Assembly: GCA_030035585.1 (NCBI GenBank)
Contig: CM057465.1
Span: forward strand, 5,865,501 to 5,929,500
Direction of reading: 5' to 3'
Length of the DNA stretch: 64,000 nt
Origin: Dugong dugon
Lineage: Eukaryota; Chordata; Mammalia; Sirenia; Dugongidae
Shown here: positions 42,340-52,799 of the stretch, piece after piece
Position numbering within the stretch: the stretch's first letter is position 1
Layout: every line of letters begins with the position of its first letter
Notes under the pieces: generated by a model
What the model was told of the DNA's origin: nothing
Seen by the model: the letters and a program-made list of their open reading frames with translations, nothing else
The model's database searches: none
Translations under genes and position numbers: made by a program

Positions 42340-42600
42340 CTCCTGCACCCTCGCCTTCGGGCTGTGCTGGTAGGACGCTGGCTCCTTCCCACCGCAGAGC
42401 CTACTGCAGGGCCTTTGCACATACTGACTGACGGCTCTTCCTCCTGGTCCTTCCAGGCCACCTCACCTGGGTCTCAGCTCCAGTGGCTTCCTGTGTGTGC
42501 CCCTGGCCTTCCTCAAATGAGTGCCCACCCTGGTCTGGGGTAGTCTTGTTTGTGTGCTGTCTGCCCGCCACCCCTGTACCCCAGCACAGTCTCTGGTCCC
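42340..42600 (+). mobile_element. L2 LINE fragment
   Basis: GCACCCTCGCCTTCGGGCTG-TGCTGG, GGGCCTTTGCACATACTGAC and CTCTTCCTCCTGGTCCTTCC are L2 3'-half phrases in sense order. Confidence 0.6.
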
Positions 42601-43199
42601 TGCTGTGTCGGGTGGAATGGGATGGTCTCCCTAGTCAACACCCCCTGCCGAGGGAGCAGGACAGGCCATTTGCAGAGTGGCTCTGGCAGCGGCTGTCCTG
42701 TTCCTTACCGCCAACCATGCCCTAGGCGTGTGGGGTGGGGACCCAGGGCAGCCCGGCCAAATGGCTGTGTCCAGGCCTGGGTCCCCAGGTCACCCCTTGA
42801 GGTCAAACCACTAATGACTCCCTTCTTCATGACCCCTTGGGACCCAGGGCTGGCCCCTGGAGATGGGACAGTCAACCCGCAACCAGGCCTGTGACCAAGA
42901 GAGCAGGCCCAGTGGCCTGAATGCAGGCAGCCCCAAGGCTGAGCACTCGCCCTGGCCGGCTGCAGCAGGACAGCCCACCCCACCCTTACGGCTCCCAGGC
43001 CAATGACCCAGCTCCATCCCCAGGCCTCAGGCCCTGCCTGCCCGGCCACTGCCCTCAGCCCAGGTCCCCCCAGGCCAGCCACAAGGCTCTCCTTTCCGCC
43101 TGAGCATCCCACCCAGGGCCCTTGCAGGTACCTAATTCTCGGTCAGTAGTGCTCCCCAGCTGTTCCCACCAGCCCAGGGATCCCTCCTCACCCCTCGGC
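42601..43199. other. Low-copy GC-rich stretch
   Basis: Nothing recognised. The L2 on either side may once have been continuous. Confidence 0.3.
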
Positions 43200-43423
43200 C
43201 CTCAGCCCAGGGCACTGCCTCCGGGAAGCCCTCCGTGATGTGCTTGCTTTGCTTCCTCTGGCCCCTGGGACCTTCCCAGAACCTATGATGGTGGTTTGTG
43301 TGACTCTCACTTTTCTGTCATTTCCTGCTAGACTTTTAGTTTTTTTTTGAGGGGAAGGTTTCACATTCTTTGCTTATCTTGGTATCTCCAAAGCCTCTTA
43401 GCAGGAAATCTGGCACTTCGTAA
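43200..43423 (+). mobile_element. L2 LINE fragment
   Basis: CTCCGGGAAGCCCTCCGTGA, TTTCCTGCTAGACTTTTAG, TTGGTATCTCCAAAGCCTCT-TAGCAGG and CTGGCACTTCGTAA follow L2 order to the 3' end. Confidence 0.7.
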
Positions 43424-43601
43424 CCACTTCACACAGAGTCCATTCCAACTGCCACCCCATGTGTGTCAGAGTAGAACTATACTCCATGAGGTTTTCAGTG
43501 GGTGATACTTTGGAAGTAGATCACCAGACCTTTCTTCCAAGGCACCTCTGCATGGGCTAGAACCTCCAACCTTTTGGTAACCATTGGCACGACCCAGGGC
43601 T
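43424..43601 (-). mobile_element. AfroSINE, head worn
   Basis: CACACAGAGTCCATTCCAAC-TGCCACCCCATGTGTGTCAG at the tail and AACCTCCAACCTTTTGGTAA at the head. The A box half is truncated. Confidence 0.85.
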
Positions 43602-43699
43602 GGCAACTTTGGTGGTTCACAGATTGCTGAGTGAGTGGGCCATGATGACAGCACTGTCCCTGCTCCTGGGGGGAAAGGGCGTGTAAATGGAGCAAGTAC

Positions 43700-43808
43700 C
43701 TGTGTGTGTGTGTGAGCGTGCATGAATGAGGGTGTGTATGAGTGTGTTTGGTGGTCCTGTGCGTGCGTGTGTGTGTGTGTGTATGTGTGTGTGTGTGTGT
43801 GTGTGTGT
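43700..43808. repeat. (TG)n microsatellite
   Basis: An interrupted TG/GTGC dinucleotide tract, purest at 43769-43808. It gives periodic His-Thr or Val-Cys frames in every direction. Confidence 0.95.
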
Positions 43809-43869
43809 CTTGCACTCCCCTTGCCCCAGCAGCCCACTCCCGGCCACAATCCAGGACAACTTTATGCAT

Positions 43870-44150
43870 CCACCATTGCCCTGGGGTGCTCCCTGCTGGA
43901 CACTCTTCATATTGCACACCAGCTCTGCTGGCCCACTTGCCTGGCCCTTCACCGGCTCTGGAAGCTCTCCCCCTACGGCACCCACTCACCCTGCCAGTCT
44001 ACTGCCCCATTGCTTCTAATGACACCGTGTCCCTCGGGGCTGACAGCTTCAGGGTCTCTTCCTCCTGACTGTGAGCTCCTCATGGGCAGGGACTGTGGCT
44101 CCTGGTCTGCAGCCCCTTTGCCTGGTGCCCAGGAGGAGCTCAGCTGAGCT
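43870..44150 (+). mobile_element. L2 LINE fragment
   Basis: GGGGTGCTCCCTGCTGGACA, CCTGACTGTGAGCTCCTCAT-GGGCAGGGACTGTGGCTCCT and TTTGCCTGGTGCCCAGGAGG-AGCTCAGC are an L2 3' end. Confidence 0.7.
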
Positions 44151-44189
44151 TCTGGGCTGGACCAAGAAGAGTGTGGGGCATTATTCAGC

Positions 44190-44670
44190 CATAAAAAGGA
44201 GTAACGGACAATGAGGTACCACTTCACACCCCCTAGGATGTTATTAACAACAACCACCAAAAGACCAAAACCAACAAAGGGAAGATAACAAGTGTTGGGA
44301 AGGATGTGGAGAAATTGGAACCGCTTCTCAAAAAGTCAAATGTAGAATGACCATGTGACCCAACAATTCTGCTCCTAGGTATACACCCAAAGAATGGAGA
44401 GCCGGGACTCAAACATATGTGTACGCCGATGTTCACCGCAGCACTATTCACAACAGCCGAAAGGTGGAAACAACCCAAATGTCCATCGACAGATGATGGA
44501 TAAACAATATGAACAGATGAACGGCCAAACGAAATGCCATCCATCCACACAATGGAGTATTATTTGGCCATGAAAAGGAAGGAAGCTCTGACTTCTGTGA
44601 CAAGGTAGATGGACCTTGAGATCATGATGAGTGAGTAAAAGAAGCTAAACACAAAAGTTCACATATTGTC
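44190..44670 (+). mobile_element. Old L1 3' region, part 1
   Basis: ATGAGGTACCACTTCACACC, GGAAGGATGTGGAGAAATTG-GAACC, ATGACCATGTGACCCAACAA, CAACCCAAATGTCCATCGAC and TGGAGTATTATTTGGCCATG-AAAAGGAAGG are the diagnostic L1 ORF2 3' end. The element resumes at 45192. Confidence 0.88.
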
Positions 44671-45191
44671 TGTCATGGATTGAATTGTGTCCCCCAAAAA
44701 TATGTGTATCAGTTTGGCTGGGCCAAGATTCCCAGTATTGTGTGATTGTCCACCATTTTATCTTCTGATGTGATTTTCCTAGGTGTTGTAAACCCTACCT
44801 CTCTGATGTTAATGAGGGGGAATTAGAGGCAGTTATGTTAATGAGGCCGGACTCAATCTACAAGATTAGGTTGTGTCTTAAGTCAATCTCTTCTGAGACA
44901 TAAAAGAGAGAAGCAAGCAGAGAGAGATGGGGACATCATACCATAAGAATCAAGAGCCAGGAGAATATGTGTCCTTTGGACCTGGGGTCCCTGGGCTGAG
45001 AAGCTCCTCAGCTGGGGAAGACTGATGACAAGGACCTTCCCCCTGGGCTCACAGAGAGAGCAAGCCTTCCCCTGGAGCTGGCACCCTGAATTTGGACTTG
45101 TAAACTCCTAGACTGTGAGAGAATAAACTTGCGTTTGTTAAAGCCATCCACTTGGGTATTTCTGTTCCAGCAGCACTGGATGACTGAGGCA
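44671..45191 (+). mobile_element. MaLR-type solo LTR, full length, perfect 5-bp duplication
   Basis: 521 bases from TGTCATGGATTGAATTGTGT to CAGCACTGGATGACTGAGGCA. TTGTC at 44666-44670 and 45192-45196 is a perfect target duplication. It contains TAATGAGG repeats, GAGACATAAAAGAGAG where other copies have a TATA-like GATATAAAAG, and a polyadenylation-like AGAATAAA before TTTGTTAAAGCCATCCACTT. This is the best reference copy of this LTR here. The ends and duplication size support ERVL/MaLR assignment. Confidence 0.92.
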
Positions 45192-45450
45192 TTGTCTGAT
45201 TCCATTCATACAAAATACCCAGAAATAGGTAAATCCACAGAGACAGAAGGCAGATTAGTGTTTGTCAGATTCAAGGGGTGGGGGGAGTGATTGCTAATGG
45301 GTACGGGTCTCTTTTGGGGGTGATCAGGATGTTCTGGAACTGGATAGAGGTGGTGGTTACATAACATTGTGAAGGTACTCAGTGACACTGAATTGTACAT
45401 CTTGAAATGGTTCATTTTAATTGTATGCTGTGTGAATCTGGGGGCCAGGG
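45192..45450 (+). mobile_element. Old L1 3' region, part 2
   Basis: TGATTCCATTCATACAAAAT-ACCCAGAAATAGG, GGAGTGATTGCTAATGGGTA and CTGAATTGTACATCTTGAAA-TGGTTCATTTTAA continue the L1 interrupted at 44670. Confidence 0.88.
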
Positions 45451-46177
45451 GTGAGGTGCGTGTGAAGTAGCTCAGAGGAGCAGGAAAGGAGGGCGTGAAT
45501 TTCCCTGGGCAATGAGGAGGCTTCAGGGCAGCGATGCTTGAAGGACAGAAATGAGCAGAACACAGAGGGCTGCCCTGATGAGCCCTGCCGGGCTGGCGTT
45601 GCTCTGAGCACAGCTGTGTGATATCTTCCCTGTGCTCCACCCCGTGAGGCCCCCATTATGTCTGCTTTACCCCCTGACCCTCACCCAGCCTGCACCAGGC
45701 AGCTGGAGACAAGGACATCATGGGGGGTCATTTGGCTGATCTAATGTGACCCCGCCCCAGGGGGCCCAAGTCCCCTGGGAATGAGAGGAAGGGGAGGGTT
45801 TGTAGGGGGCGGGGCTGGACGGCTGTCAGCTAGAGAGTACCGGCCACCACGGATGGACGGGCACTGCTCGGCTGGCCATGCACTTCCCTGTCCACATCAT
45901 GCTGTGATCACCCACTGGGAGCCTGCCCCAGGCTGCGGGCCTATGCCGGCTCCCGGCGGGTGGGACTGCACCATGGTGGGGTGTCCTCTCGGGGCAGCCA
46001 GGCTGGTAGAGTAGGGCAGTGCATGGCCATGGGCAGTGGCCTTCGGAGGCCAGGGCCAGGTGTTACTCCCCACCCACCCCACAGCTACAGGTCCCAGCCC
46101 TGTGGCAGGATGTGCCTGGGGCCTGGGCCAGCCTCTCTGTGTTCCATCCCCCAAGGGGCTAGTCTGGGCCTGCAGAC
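45451..46177. other. Low-copy stretch, nothing recognised
   Basis: GC-rich unique DNA with overlapping short frames and no supported feature. Confidence 0.3.
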
Positions 46178-46190
46178 TCCCCTCCAGCCC

Positions 46191-46535
46191 CCACGTTGTT
46201 GCTGTTAGCTGCTGTCTAGTTGACCCAGACTCACGGAGACCCCAAGCACAACGGAACGAAACACTGCCTGGTCCTGCACCGTCCTCATTGTCTGTTGTCG
46301 ATCACACTGCAGTGATCCATGGGGTTTCATTGGCTCATTTTCAGAAGGAGATCACCAGGCTTTTCTTCCTAGTCCCTCTTAGTCTGGAAGCTCTGCTGAA
46401 ACCTGTTCAGCATCTCAGCAACACACAGGACTCCACTGACGGACGGGTGGTGGCTGTGCATGAGGTACATCGGCCAGGAACGGAACCAGGGACTCCCACG
46501 TGGACAGCAAGAACGCTATCACTGACCACCCACTG
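46191..46535 (-). mobile_element. Composite tRNA-Gly/RTE SINE with perfect 13-bp duplication
   Basis: 345 bases on the minus strand. The head (46535 downward) reads AGTGGGTGGTCAGTGATAGC, GTTCTTGCTGTCCACGTGGG and AGTCCCTGGTTCCGTTCCTG-GCC, matching tRNA-Gly across D-arm, anticodon arm and T-arm. The middle matches the RTE 5' region (CAGGTTTCAGCAGAGCTTCC-AGACTAAG; compare 56451-56476). The end matches the RTE 3' end, with TTCCGTTGTGCTTGGGGTCT and an AAC-type tail. TCCCCTCCAGCCC at 46178-46190 and 46536-46548 is a perfect 13-bp target duplication, proving that head, middle and tail moved as one unit. Confidence 0.92.
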
Positions 46536-46548
46536 TCCCCTCCAGCCC

Positions 46549-47179
46549 ATGGGGACCCCAGCCTCGATCACTCATTCCATCACCCTCATGGGACCGCAAA
46601 GGCCCAGGCACCACATTCTAGCACGCCCTCCCTCAGCCCTCCCAGGCAGGCACAAGTGGTAAACTGAGGCACAGAGTGGTGAGGTGACTTACCAGGGTCA
46701 CACAGCCTGTGGGAGGCAGGGCCAGGCCTGGAAGCTGGGCCTCTGTGGTCCAGAACCACACTGGCCTGTCCCATCCCCTCTGTCTGTCCTTCCTGGGTGT
46801 CTGGGGTCTGGAGCTGCTTCCTGTGAGTTGGTCCTTCGTCTGCATCCTTTTTCCTAATGCAGAAACCGCCCTCTGGTGGAAGTGCTGGGAGTTGCAGGTG
46901 ACACAGAAGAATTGGAAACTGGCGGGACCTCAAGGTCAAGGGCACACTGGAAGGTCAAGGCCATGGCCTGGCTAGAGAGGAAGAGCTGCCCAGCGAATCC
47001 TGGGGGGGGGGGGGCGGGGAGGGCAGGAAGCATGCTGGGCTGGGTGGGCCAGAGGCAATGACCTCAGAGGTCAGGAAGGGAGGTCCCACTCAAGCCCAGG
47101 GGTGTCACCAGGCCTCTGGCCCCGAACTGCCTCTGGCCCCAAACCACCCCTGGAGCTCCCAGCTGGGCAGCTTGGTCCT
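46549..47179 (-). other. Low-copy stretch with a MIR core
   Basis: An antisense MIR core is visible at about 46655-46760 (GTAAACTGAGGCACAGAGTG, TTACCAGGGTCACACAGCCT). The rest is unrecognised. A G run lies at 47004-47014. Confidence 0.5.
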
Positions 47180-47480
47180 TCACTGCCCCTGGCCTCTGCT
47201 CATACCGGCCCTCGGCCAGAAAGACTCCTTCTTGGACTGTCTGCCTGGCTCAGGCTTCAGGGTTCAGCAACAGCTACCCTCCTCCAGGAAGCCCACTTTG
47301 AACACTGTGTCCTGCTGAGGATTCTTTAGGGCCCCCACGCTGCTGGCTCCTTCTCTGTGTCTTTCTTCTTGGGGACACAGCCCCAGGTGACTTCTCCCTG
47401 GGCCCCAGTACCCTGTCTAGCGTGGCCTGCCCAGCCAACACAGCCGGGGCTCCAGTCTCCCTGCAGCTTCCAGCGCTCAT
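47180..47480 (+). mobile_element. L2 LINE fragment
   Basis: TACCCTCCTCCAGGAAGCCC-ACTTTGAACACTG, preceded by GCCCCTGGCCTCTGCTCATA, is L2 3'-half sequence. Confidence 0.55.
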
Positions 47481-47689
47481 GAATGAACCCCTCTATCCCC
47501 CAAGACTGAAGACCCTGTGCCCCGACAGGCTAAAAGCTTGGCTCACCCATCTCCCTACTGGGACATGACAGCAGGCTCCCGTGCTTGTCCCTCACCCAGG
47601 GCCTCCCCTACGCCCTCCAGGCTTGTGTCCCGGACCCTGGGGAGAACGGTGGAAGCCTTGGGCCTCACAACATCTGCACCCATTTCTCT

Positions 47690-48075
47690 GCAGCTTATAA
47701 AAGTCTGACCAGCAAAGATTCTTCTTCGACCAGAGAAAGACACATGCCAGATAGACCCTGTCCTTGATCAGACGTCATAGTAAAATACTTGTTTAATAAC
47801 CCGGGGTGCAGACACACTGTGCCAATGACAGCAATGGCAGCTGACTCTATCGGCGGGATTTAAGATCCAATATAATTCCATTAATTCCCGCCCACTGCCC
47901 CGTGCAAGCTCTCGTCCGACTTGCACGTTCTCCTGTCTCCTGGGATCAGGACCCGTTTCCTCCTGGCCCTGCTCGGCGAGAAGATCCCACTTCAGATGCT
48001 TTAATCAGCCAGAACACCGGAGCGAGAGGTGTACCTGGTTGAGATGGCTCATTTGCATCCTGCTGATTCCTCAAA
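47690..48075. promoter_or_regulatory. Candidate conserved non-coding element
   Basis: About 380 bases without any recognised repeat and with a composition unlike its surroundings: AT-rich homeodomain-like runs (CCAATATAATTCCATTAATT at 47870-47889; ACTTGTTTAATAACC at 47791-47805), an exact octamer ATTTGCAT at 48050-48057, a half-palindromic CRE-like GACGTCAT at 47771-47778, and TATAAAAG at 47696-47703. There is no long open frame. A dense mix of such motifs in unique DNA is typical of developmental enhancers. This is inference from texture; conservation cannot be seen from one sequence. Confidence 0.4.
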
Positions 48076-48429
48076 AGAGAGACGTGGGCCAGAGCAGGGG
48101 GCACTGCCAGAGCTCAGAGTGGAGCAGGAAGGAGCAAGGGCTGTTCAGCAGCTCAGCCCTTTAGGGCTCAGGAGGCCAGGAGGAAAGGGCACAGCAGCAG
48201 GATCCACTTTTCCAGAGGCTGGGTTCTGTCCTGGGTCTGGGCCTGGACCGTCTCACTGCCAGCTTCCCGAGGGGGTCTCCACCACAGCGGCCCTGCTGCC
48301 CACCTGGAGGAGGGTGATGAGGGCAGAGCTGCCACACCGTGCCACCTGCTCCCTCTGATGGGGAGCCCCCAAGCCCTCTCAGGGCAGTGTCACTGAGCTG
48401 AGCAGCTTCATGTTACCAGGACCCCGGAA
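48076..48429. other. Low-copy stretch, nothing recognised
   Basis: Unique GC-rich DNA directly downstream of the candidate element. Confidence 0.3.
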
Positions 48430-48810
48430 ATTCCCTGCCTTGGCACTCACCGTGGGGTTGAGCACTTAGTGTATGCCAGGCCCCATGACAGCCAAGGTGG
48501 CAGGTATTGTCTCCAGAATGGGGACATTGGGGCTCCCTGATGGCCAGCCCCAGATCCCAGAGCCCCAGCCTCCCCAGCCGCCCCAGCCGCACCCCATTCT
48601 CACATGATCCCACCCTGCAGGAGTCTCTGGGCACCATGCTGGCTGCCGCAGATGGAAGCATATTGTTAAGCCTCTCGGCAACCGCCCTAAGTGATTGGGT
48701 ATCAGTACCCACTTTGGATGAGGCACCTTAGAGAGGAAATGTCTCTTCCGGGGTCCCACAGGGTATACATGGAGGCGCCGGGCTCCAAACCAGCTCTTAG
48801 CCCAGGCTCA
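48430..48810 (-). mobile_element. MIR SINE, possibly interrupted
   Basis: GAGCACTTAGTGTATGCCAG-GCCCCATGACAG at the 3' side and, after an unrecognised interval, TGAGGCACCTTAGAGAGGAA and CAGGGTATACATGGAGGCGC-CGGGCTCCAAACC at the 5' side are antisense MIR. Confidence 0.6.
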
Positions 48811-49369
48811 CAGTCAGTGAACCATGCTGGGAGCCTCTGAGGTCCCCAGGCACCCAGCCTGTCCTTCAGGAAAACCGAGTAGGGGCGAGGGAGCCGCCAC
48901 AGGCCAGCACCCCAGGTGCTGGGTGAGGGAGGCAGGGTCTTATTCGTTCACTCATTCATTCATTCACCTTTATGGGGATGCTGCCTAGATGAGGGGTCCC
49001 AGGGCACGAACCCTGCTAGACACCCATTTCACAGCTGAGCAAACCGAGGGCTGGAGCTTGCAAGGTATGAAGGCATTTTCTGGACCAGGACGAGAGCCTG
49101 CCCTGATACTGTGAATGCTGCCCCTGGTGGCCAGTGCGTGTTCTCAGGTGGAGGTGAGGCATCCATGGAAGTGGGGCAGAGGTCAGGGCTAGGTGTCCAT
49201 CTCCCCATTGACCCTGCATGGTGGGAGCGGGCAGTCAAGAAAGTCCGTGTGGCCTGGTCAGGACCCCAGGCCATAGGTCTGACCCTCTGGGGGCTGCAGC
49301 TATGCAGTGGGGGCCATTCAACACTCCCAAGGGGCTCCACGACATGAGTCCCCAGAAGTCTCTGATACC
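48811..49369 (-). other. Low-copy stretch with an L2/MIR-like scrap
   Basis: CATTCATTCATTCACCTTTA at 48953-48972 and CCATTTCACAGCTGAGCAAA at 49023-49042 suggest the worn antisense tail of L2 or MIR. The rest is unrecognised. Confidence 0.4.
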
Positions 49370-49450
49370 GGGGTCAGCTCGTTCACATTCAAATCCTGCT
49401 TGGCCACCTATAGTCTGTGTGAGCCCGGCAGCCTTCCCCTCCCCTTAACA
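49370..49450 (+). mobile_element. MIR fragment
   Basis: CATTCAAATCCTGCTTGGCC-ACC and TGTGTGAGCCCGGCAGCC are the first half of a MIR core. Confidence 0.6.
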
Positions 49451-50134
49451 CAAGGGTTTTGACAGCCACGTGGGGTGTGGTGAGGAATGCAGCCTCCCAG
49501 GCCCTGGCCCCTGGCCTTCCGTGCCCAAGACAAAACAAACAGCCCGTTACTTTTCAGAGATCTACATGGCAAATAGGATTACAGCTGCAGATGCAATTAC
49601 GTTTCAGATGGTTAATCTAGCTTCTCAAGACCTCTCAGTGCCTGGCTCTGAAACTTGCTTCCCCTCACCTCCTGCCACTAGTGTGACTAGCTGATGACCC
49701 AGTGACCTGGGCTGGCTTTCTATACTTGGTTTAAGAGGCGTGAAGAACGCATGCAGTTCGATGCAGTCACAGTGACAGTGGAAGTGAGGACATTCAACGG
49801 TTTGCATTGGACAATGCGCCCTCCCTCCAGTGACTTCTGCACCTCGGGTGTAGGGGAGGGTAAGGAGCATCCTCCCAAACCCACGTCCTTGGCTCCCTTC
49901 CCAAGAAAGGGCTCACGAGTGAGCAAGAGGCAGGTCTCACCCAGATCAGAGAGGAGAGACCGCCCCGAGTCGGTCCTTAAGGCCTGCCTGAGAATGAAGC
50001 TAACTTCTAGGTAAGCAGACTAAGAAAAGGAGAGACAGAAATCAGTGGTAATTTTACCTGAGTCCTGGATCCAGCTATACCTGAAGTCACACTGACCTTG
50101 GACTCTTCAGTTACGTGAATCAGTGGTTTCTCCC
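49451..50134. other. Unique stretch with a possible regulatory block
   Basis: No repeat is recognised. At 49545-49825 there is a mixture of sites unusual for this window: AGGATTAC (OTX/CRX-like) near 49575, a CAGCTG E-box next to it, GATGCAATTACG near 49591, GGTTAATCTAGC near 49609. It could be a second conserved element. Confidence 0.35.
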
Positions 50135-51829
50135 TGTCATGGATTAAATTGCGTCCCCTAAAAATATCTGTCAACTTGGCTGGGTCATGATTCCCAGTAT
50201 TGTGTGACTGTGTACCATTTTGTAATCTGATGTGATTTCCTTAAGTGTTGTAAACTCTATCACTATGATATAATAAGACAGATTAGTGGCAGTTACACTG
50301 ATGAGGTTTACAAGATTAGTACCCTAAACCAATCTTTTTTTTTTTTTTTTTGTGATTAGAAGAAATTTTTTAAAATTTTTTTATTGTACTTCAGGTGAAG
50401 GTTTACAGAACAAATAGTTTCTCATGAAACAGTAGTACACATTGTTTTATGACATTGGTTAACAACCCCACGACATGTCAACCCTCTCCCTTCTCAACCT
50501 TTTTCTTTTTTTGGTGAAAATACACATAGCCAAAGATACACCATTTCAAAAATTTCTACATGCACAGTTCAGTGACATCGACTACGCTCTTCCAACTGTG
50601 CTGCTATTTTCACTTTAGATGAAGGCTTACAGAACAAAATAGTTTCTCATTTAACAGTTAGTACACATGTTGCCCTATGACAATGGTCAACAACCTCACA
50701 ACACATCAGCACAGTCCTTACTCAACCTTGGGTTCCCTATCACCAGCTTTCCTGTCCCCTTCTGCCTTCTAGTCCTCGTCCCTGGAATGCTGTGCCTCAT
50801 TAGTCCCATTTGGTTTTATGGGGCTGTCCACTCCCCAGCTGAACGGTGAACCTCGGAAGTGACTTCACCACTGAGCTAAAACTGTCTCTGGGGGCCATAC
50901 TCTCGGGGTTTCTCCAGTCTCCTTTAGGCCAGTAAATCTGGCCTTTTTTTTTTTTTTTTGTGAGTTAGAATTTTGTTCTACATCCTTCTCCAGCTCCGTC
51001 CAGAACCCTCTGTTGTGATCCTGGTCAGAGCAGTCAGCGGTGGTAGCCGGGCACCATCTAGCTGTACTGGACTCAGTCCAGTGGAGGCCTTGGTAGCTGT
51101 GGACAATTAGTCCTTCGGACTTATCTTTTCTTTGTATCCTGTTCTATTCATTCTCCCTTGCTCCTGAAGGGATGAGACCAGTGGAGTATCTTAGATGGCT
51201 GCTCACAGGCTTTTAAGACCCCAGACGCTACTCACCAAGGTAGAATGTAGAACATTGCCTTTATAAACTCTGTTATGCCAATTGAGCTAGACGTTCCCCG
51301 CGACCATGGTCCCCACAGCCCTCCGCCCAGCAATTCAGTCCCTCAGGGAGTTTGGATGTGTCTGTGGCGCTTCCTTGACCTTTCCTTGTACAAGTTGTGC
51401 TGGTTTCCCCAGTATTGTGTACTGTCTCACCCTTCACCCAAGATACCACTTACCTATTGCCTGTTTAGTATTTCCCCCCCACCCCTCCAATCCCTGGTAA
51501 CCAACAAAGATTGTTACTTTTTGTGTGTGATGTTTATTAACTTTCTTTTTGGTTACCATGAAATTTCCCTGTATCTTTCTAAGTTTGAAGCAGTTTATTA
51601 TTACTTGGTATCGCCTTGCCTTCCTCTCCGTTAGAAGGTTCTATACCTACACTGTTGATTCCCTCTTTTATTTTCTGATGTTGTTGTCATTTACTGATTA
51701 ACTGCTCTGATTCCCTGTTGTATTTCTTTTGGTTTTGGATAGTCCTTGAGAGTTCATTTCCTAGATTAGTAGCTGGCTGGTACGATCCTGCATCCTTGAT
51801 TCTGTCTGTGAGCTGAAGTTGTTTGTTCT

Positions 51830-52794
51830 CAGATCAAAGAACTCCCTTTAATAATTCTTGTAACTTTGGTTTGGCTTTTACATGTTCCCTTAATTTCTGT
51901 TTATCTGGAAATGTCCTAATTTCACCATTATATTTGAACGAGAGTTTTGCAGGATATATTGTTCTTTGTTGGCAATTTTTTTCTTTCAAGATTTTATATA
52001 TGTCATCTCATTGCCTTCTTGCCTGCATGGTTTCTGTCGAATAATCTGAGCTTAGTCTTATTGTTTCTCCTCTGTATGTGACTTCTTGTTTTTCACAAGC
52101 TGCTCTCAGGATTCTTTGTTTGTCTTTGCTTTTGGCGAGTGTGATTATGATATGCCTTGGTGATTTTCTTTTGGGGTCTATCCTATATGGGGTTCGTTGA
52201 GCTTCTTGGACGGCCAGCTTTTCATCTTTCATGATATTGGGGTAGTTTTCTGTCAGCAGTTCTTCAATGATCCTCTCTGTGTTTTCTGTTTTCTCCCCCT
52301 GTTCTGGAACTCCAATCACTCATAAATTTTTGCTTTTGATTGTATCCCACATAATTCTCAGCGTCTCTTCATTTTTCTTTGTTCTTTTATCTGAGTTTTC
52401 CTCAAACAGAGTTGCATCTAAGTATTTGTCTTCAATTCCACTGATCTTGTCTTCCACCATTTCAAATCTGCTCCTCAGCCCTTTTATGACACTGTCCATT
52501 TTGGAAATCTTGTTGTTTATCTTTTGGATTTCTAATTGTTGTTTTTGTATAATTTCTAGTAGTGAATTTATTTTTGGCATTTTGTTCCTGCAGTATTTTC
52601 CTGAATTCTTCCAATTTTTTGTCTGTATTTTCCATGAATTTGTCTATTTTTTCCTCATTTTTGTCTGCTTTTTGCTTCAGCTCTTGGAGAATTCTGAGTA
52701 TTAGTGATTTGAATTCCCTATCAGGTAGTTCTAGTGCCTTTTCTTCCACTGGAAAGTCATCTGGTGTTTTATTTTGGATGCCTACTGGAACCAT
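51830..52794 (-). pseudogene. LINE-1 ORF1p remnant (RNA-binding chaperone)
   Basis: ORF1p is a trimeric RNA-binding protein of the L1 particle. The first 110 codons (52794-52462) are Lys/Glu/Leu-rich and fit the coiled coil. A frameshift near 52560 moves reading to a second frame, which carries IGVPEQGEKTEN at about 52316-52281, then EAQRTPYRIDPKRKSPRHII and ending STETMQARRQ at 52008: the conserved RRM/CTD core. In-frame stops occur before IGVPE and after QARRQ, each explained by one substitution. Coding similarity continues to about 51830. The copy is not functional. Confidence 0.88.
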
Positions 52795-52799
52795 CCTGT

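Noticed and set aside
47696-47703. TATAAAAG as the TATA box of a gene
   Set aside because: A single eight-base match with no downstream exon, initiator or CpG context. It is kept only as part of the candidate non-coding element.
52267-52704. 145-codon plus-strand frame
   Set aside because: It is the antisense of the LINE ORF1 remnant.
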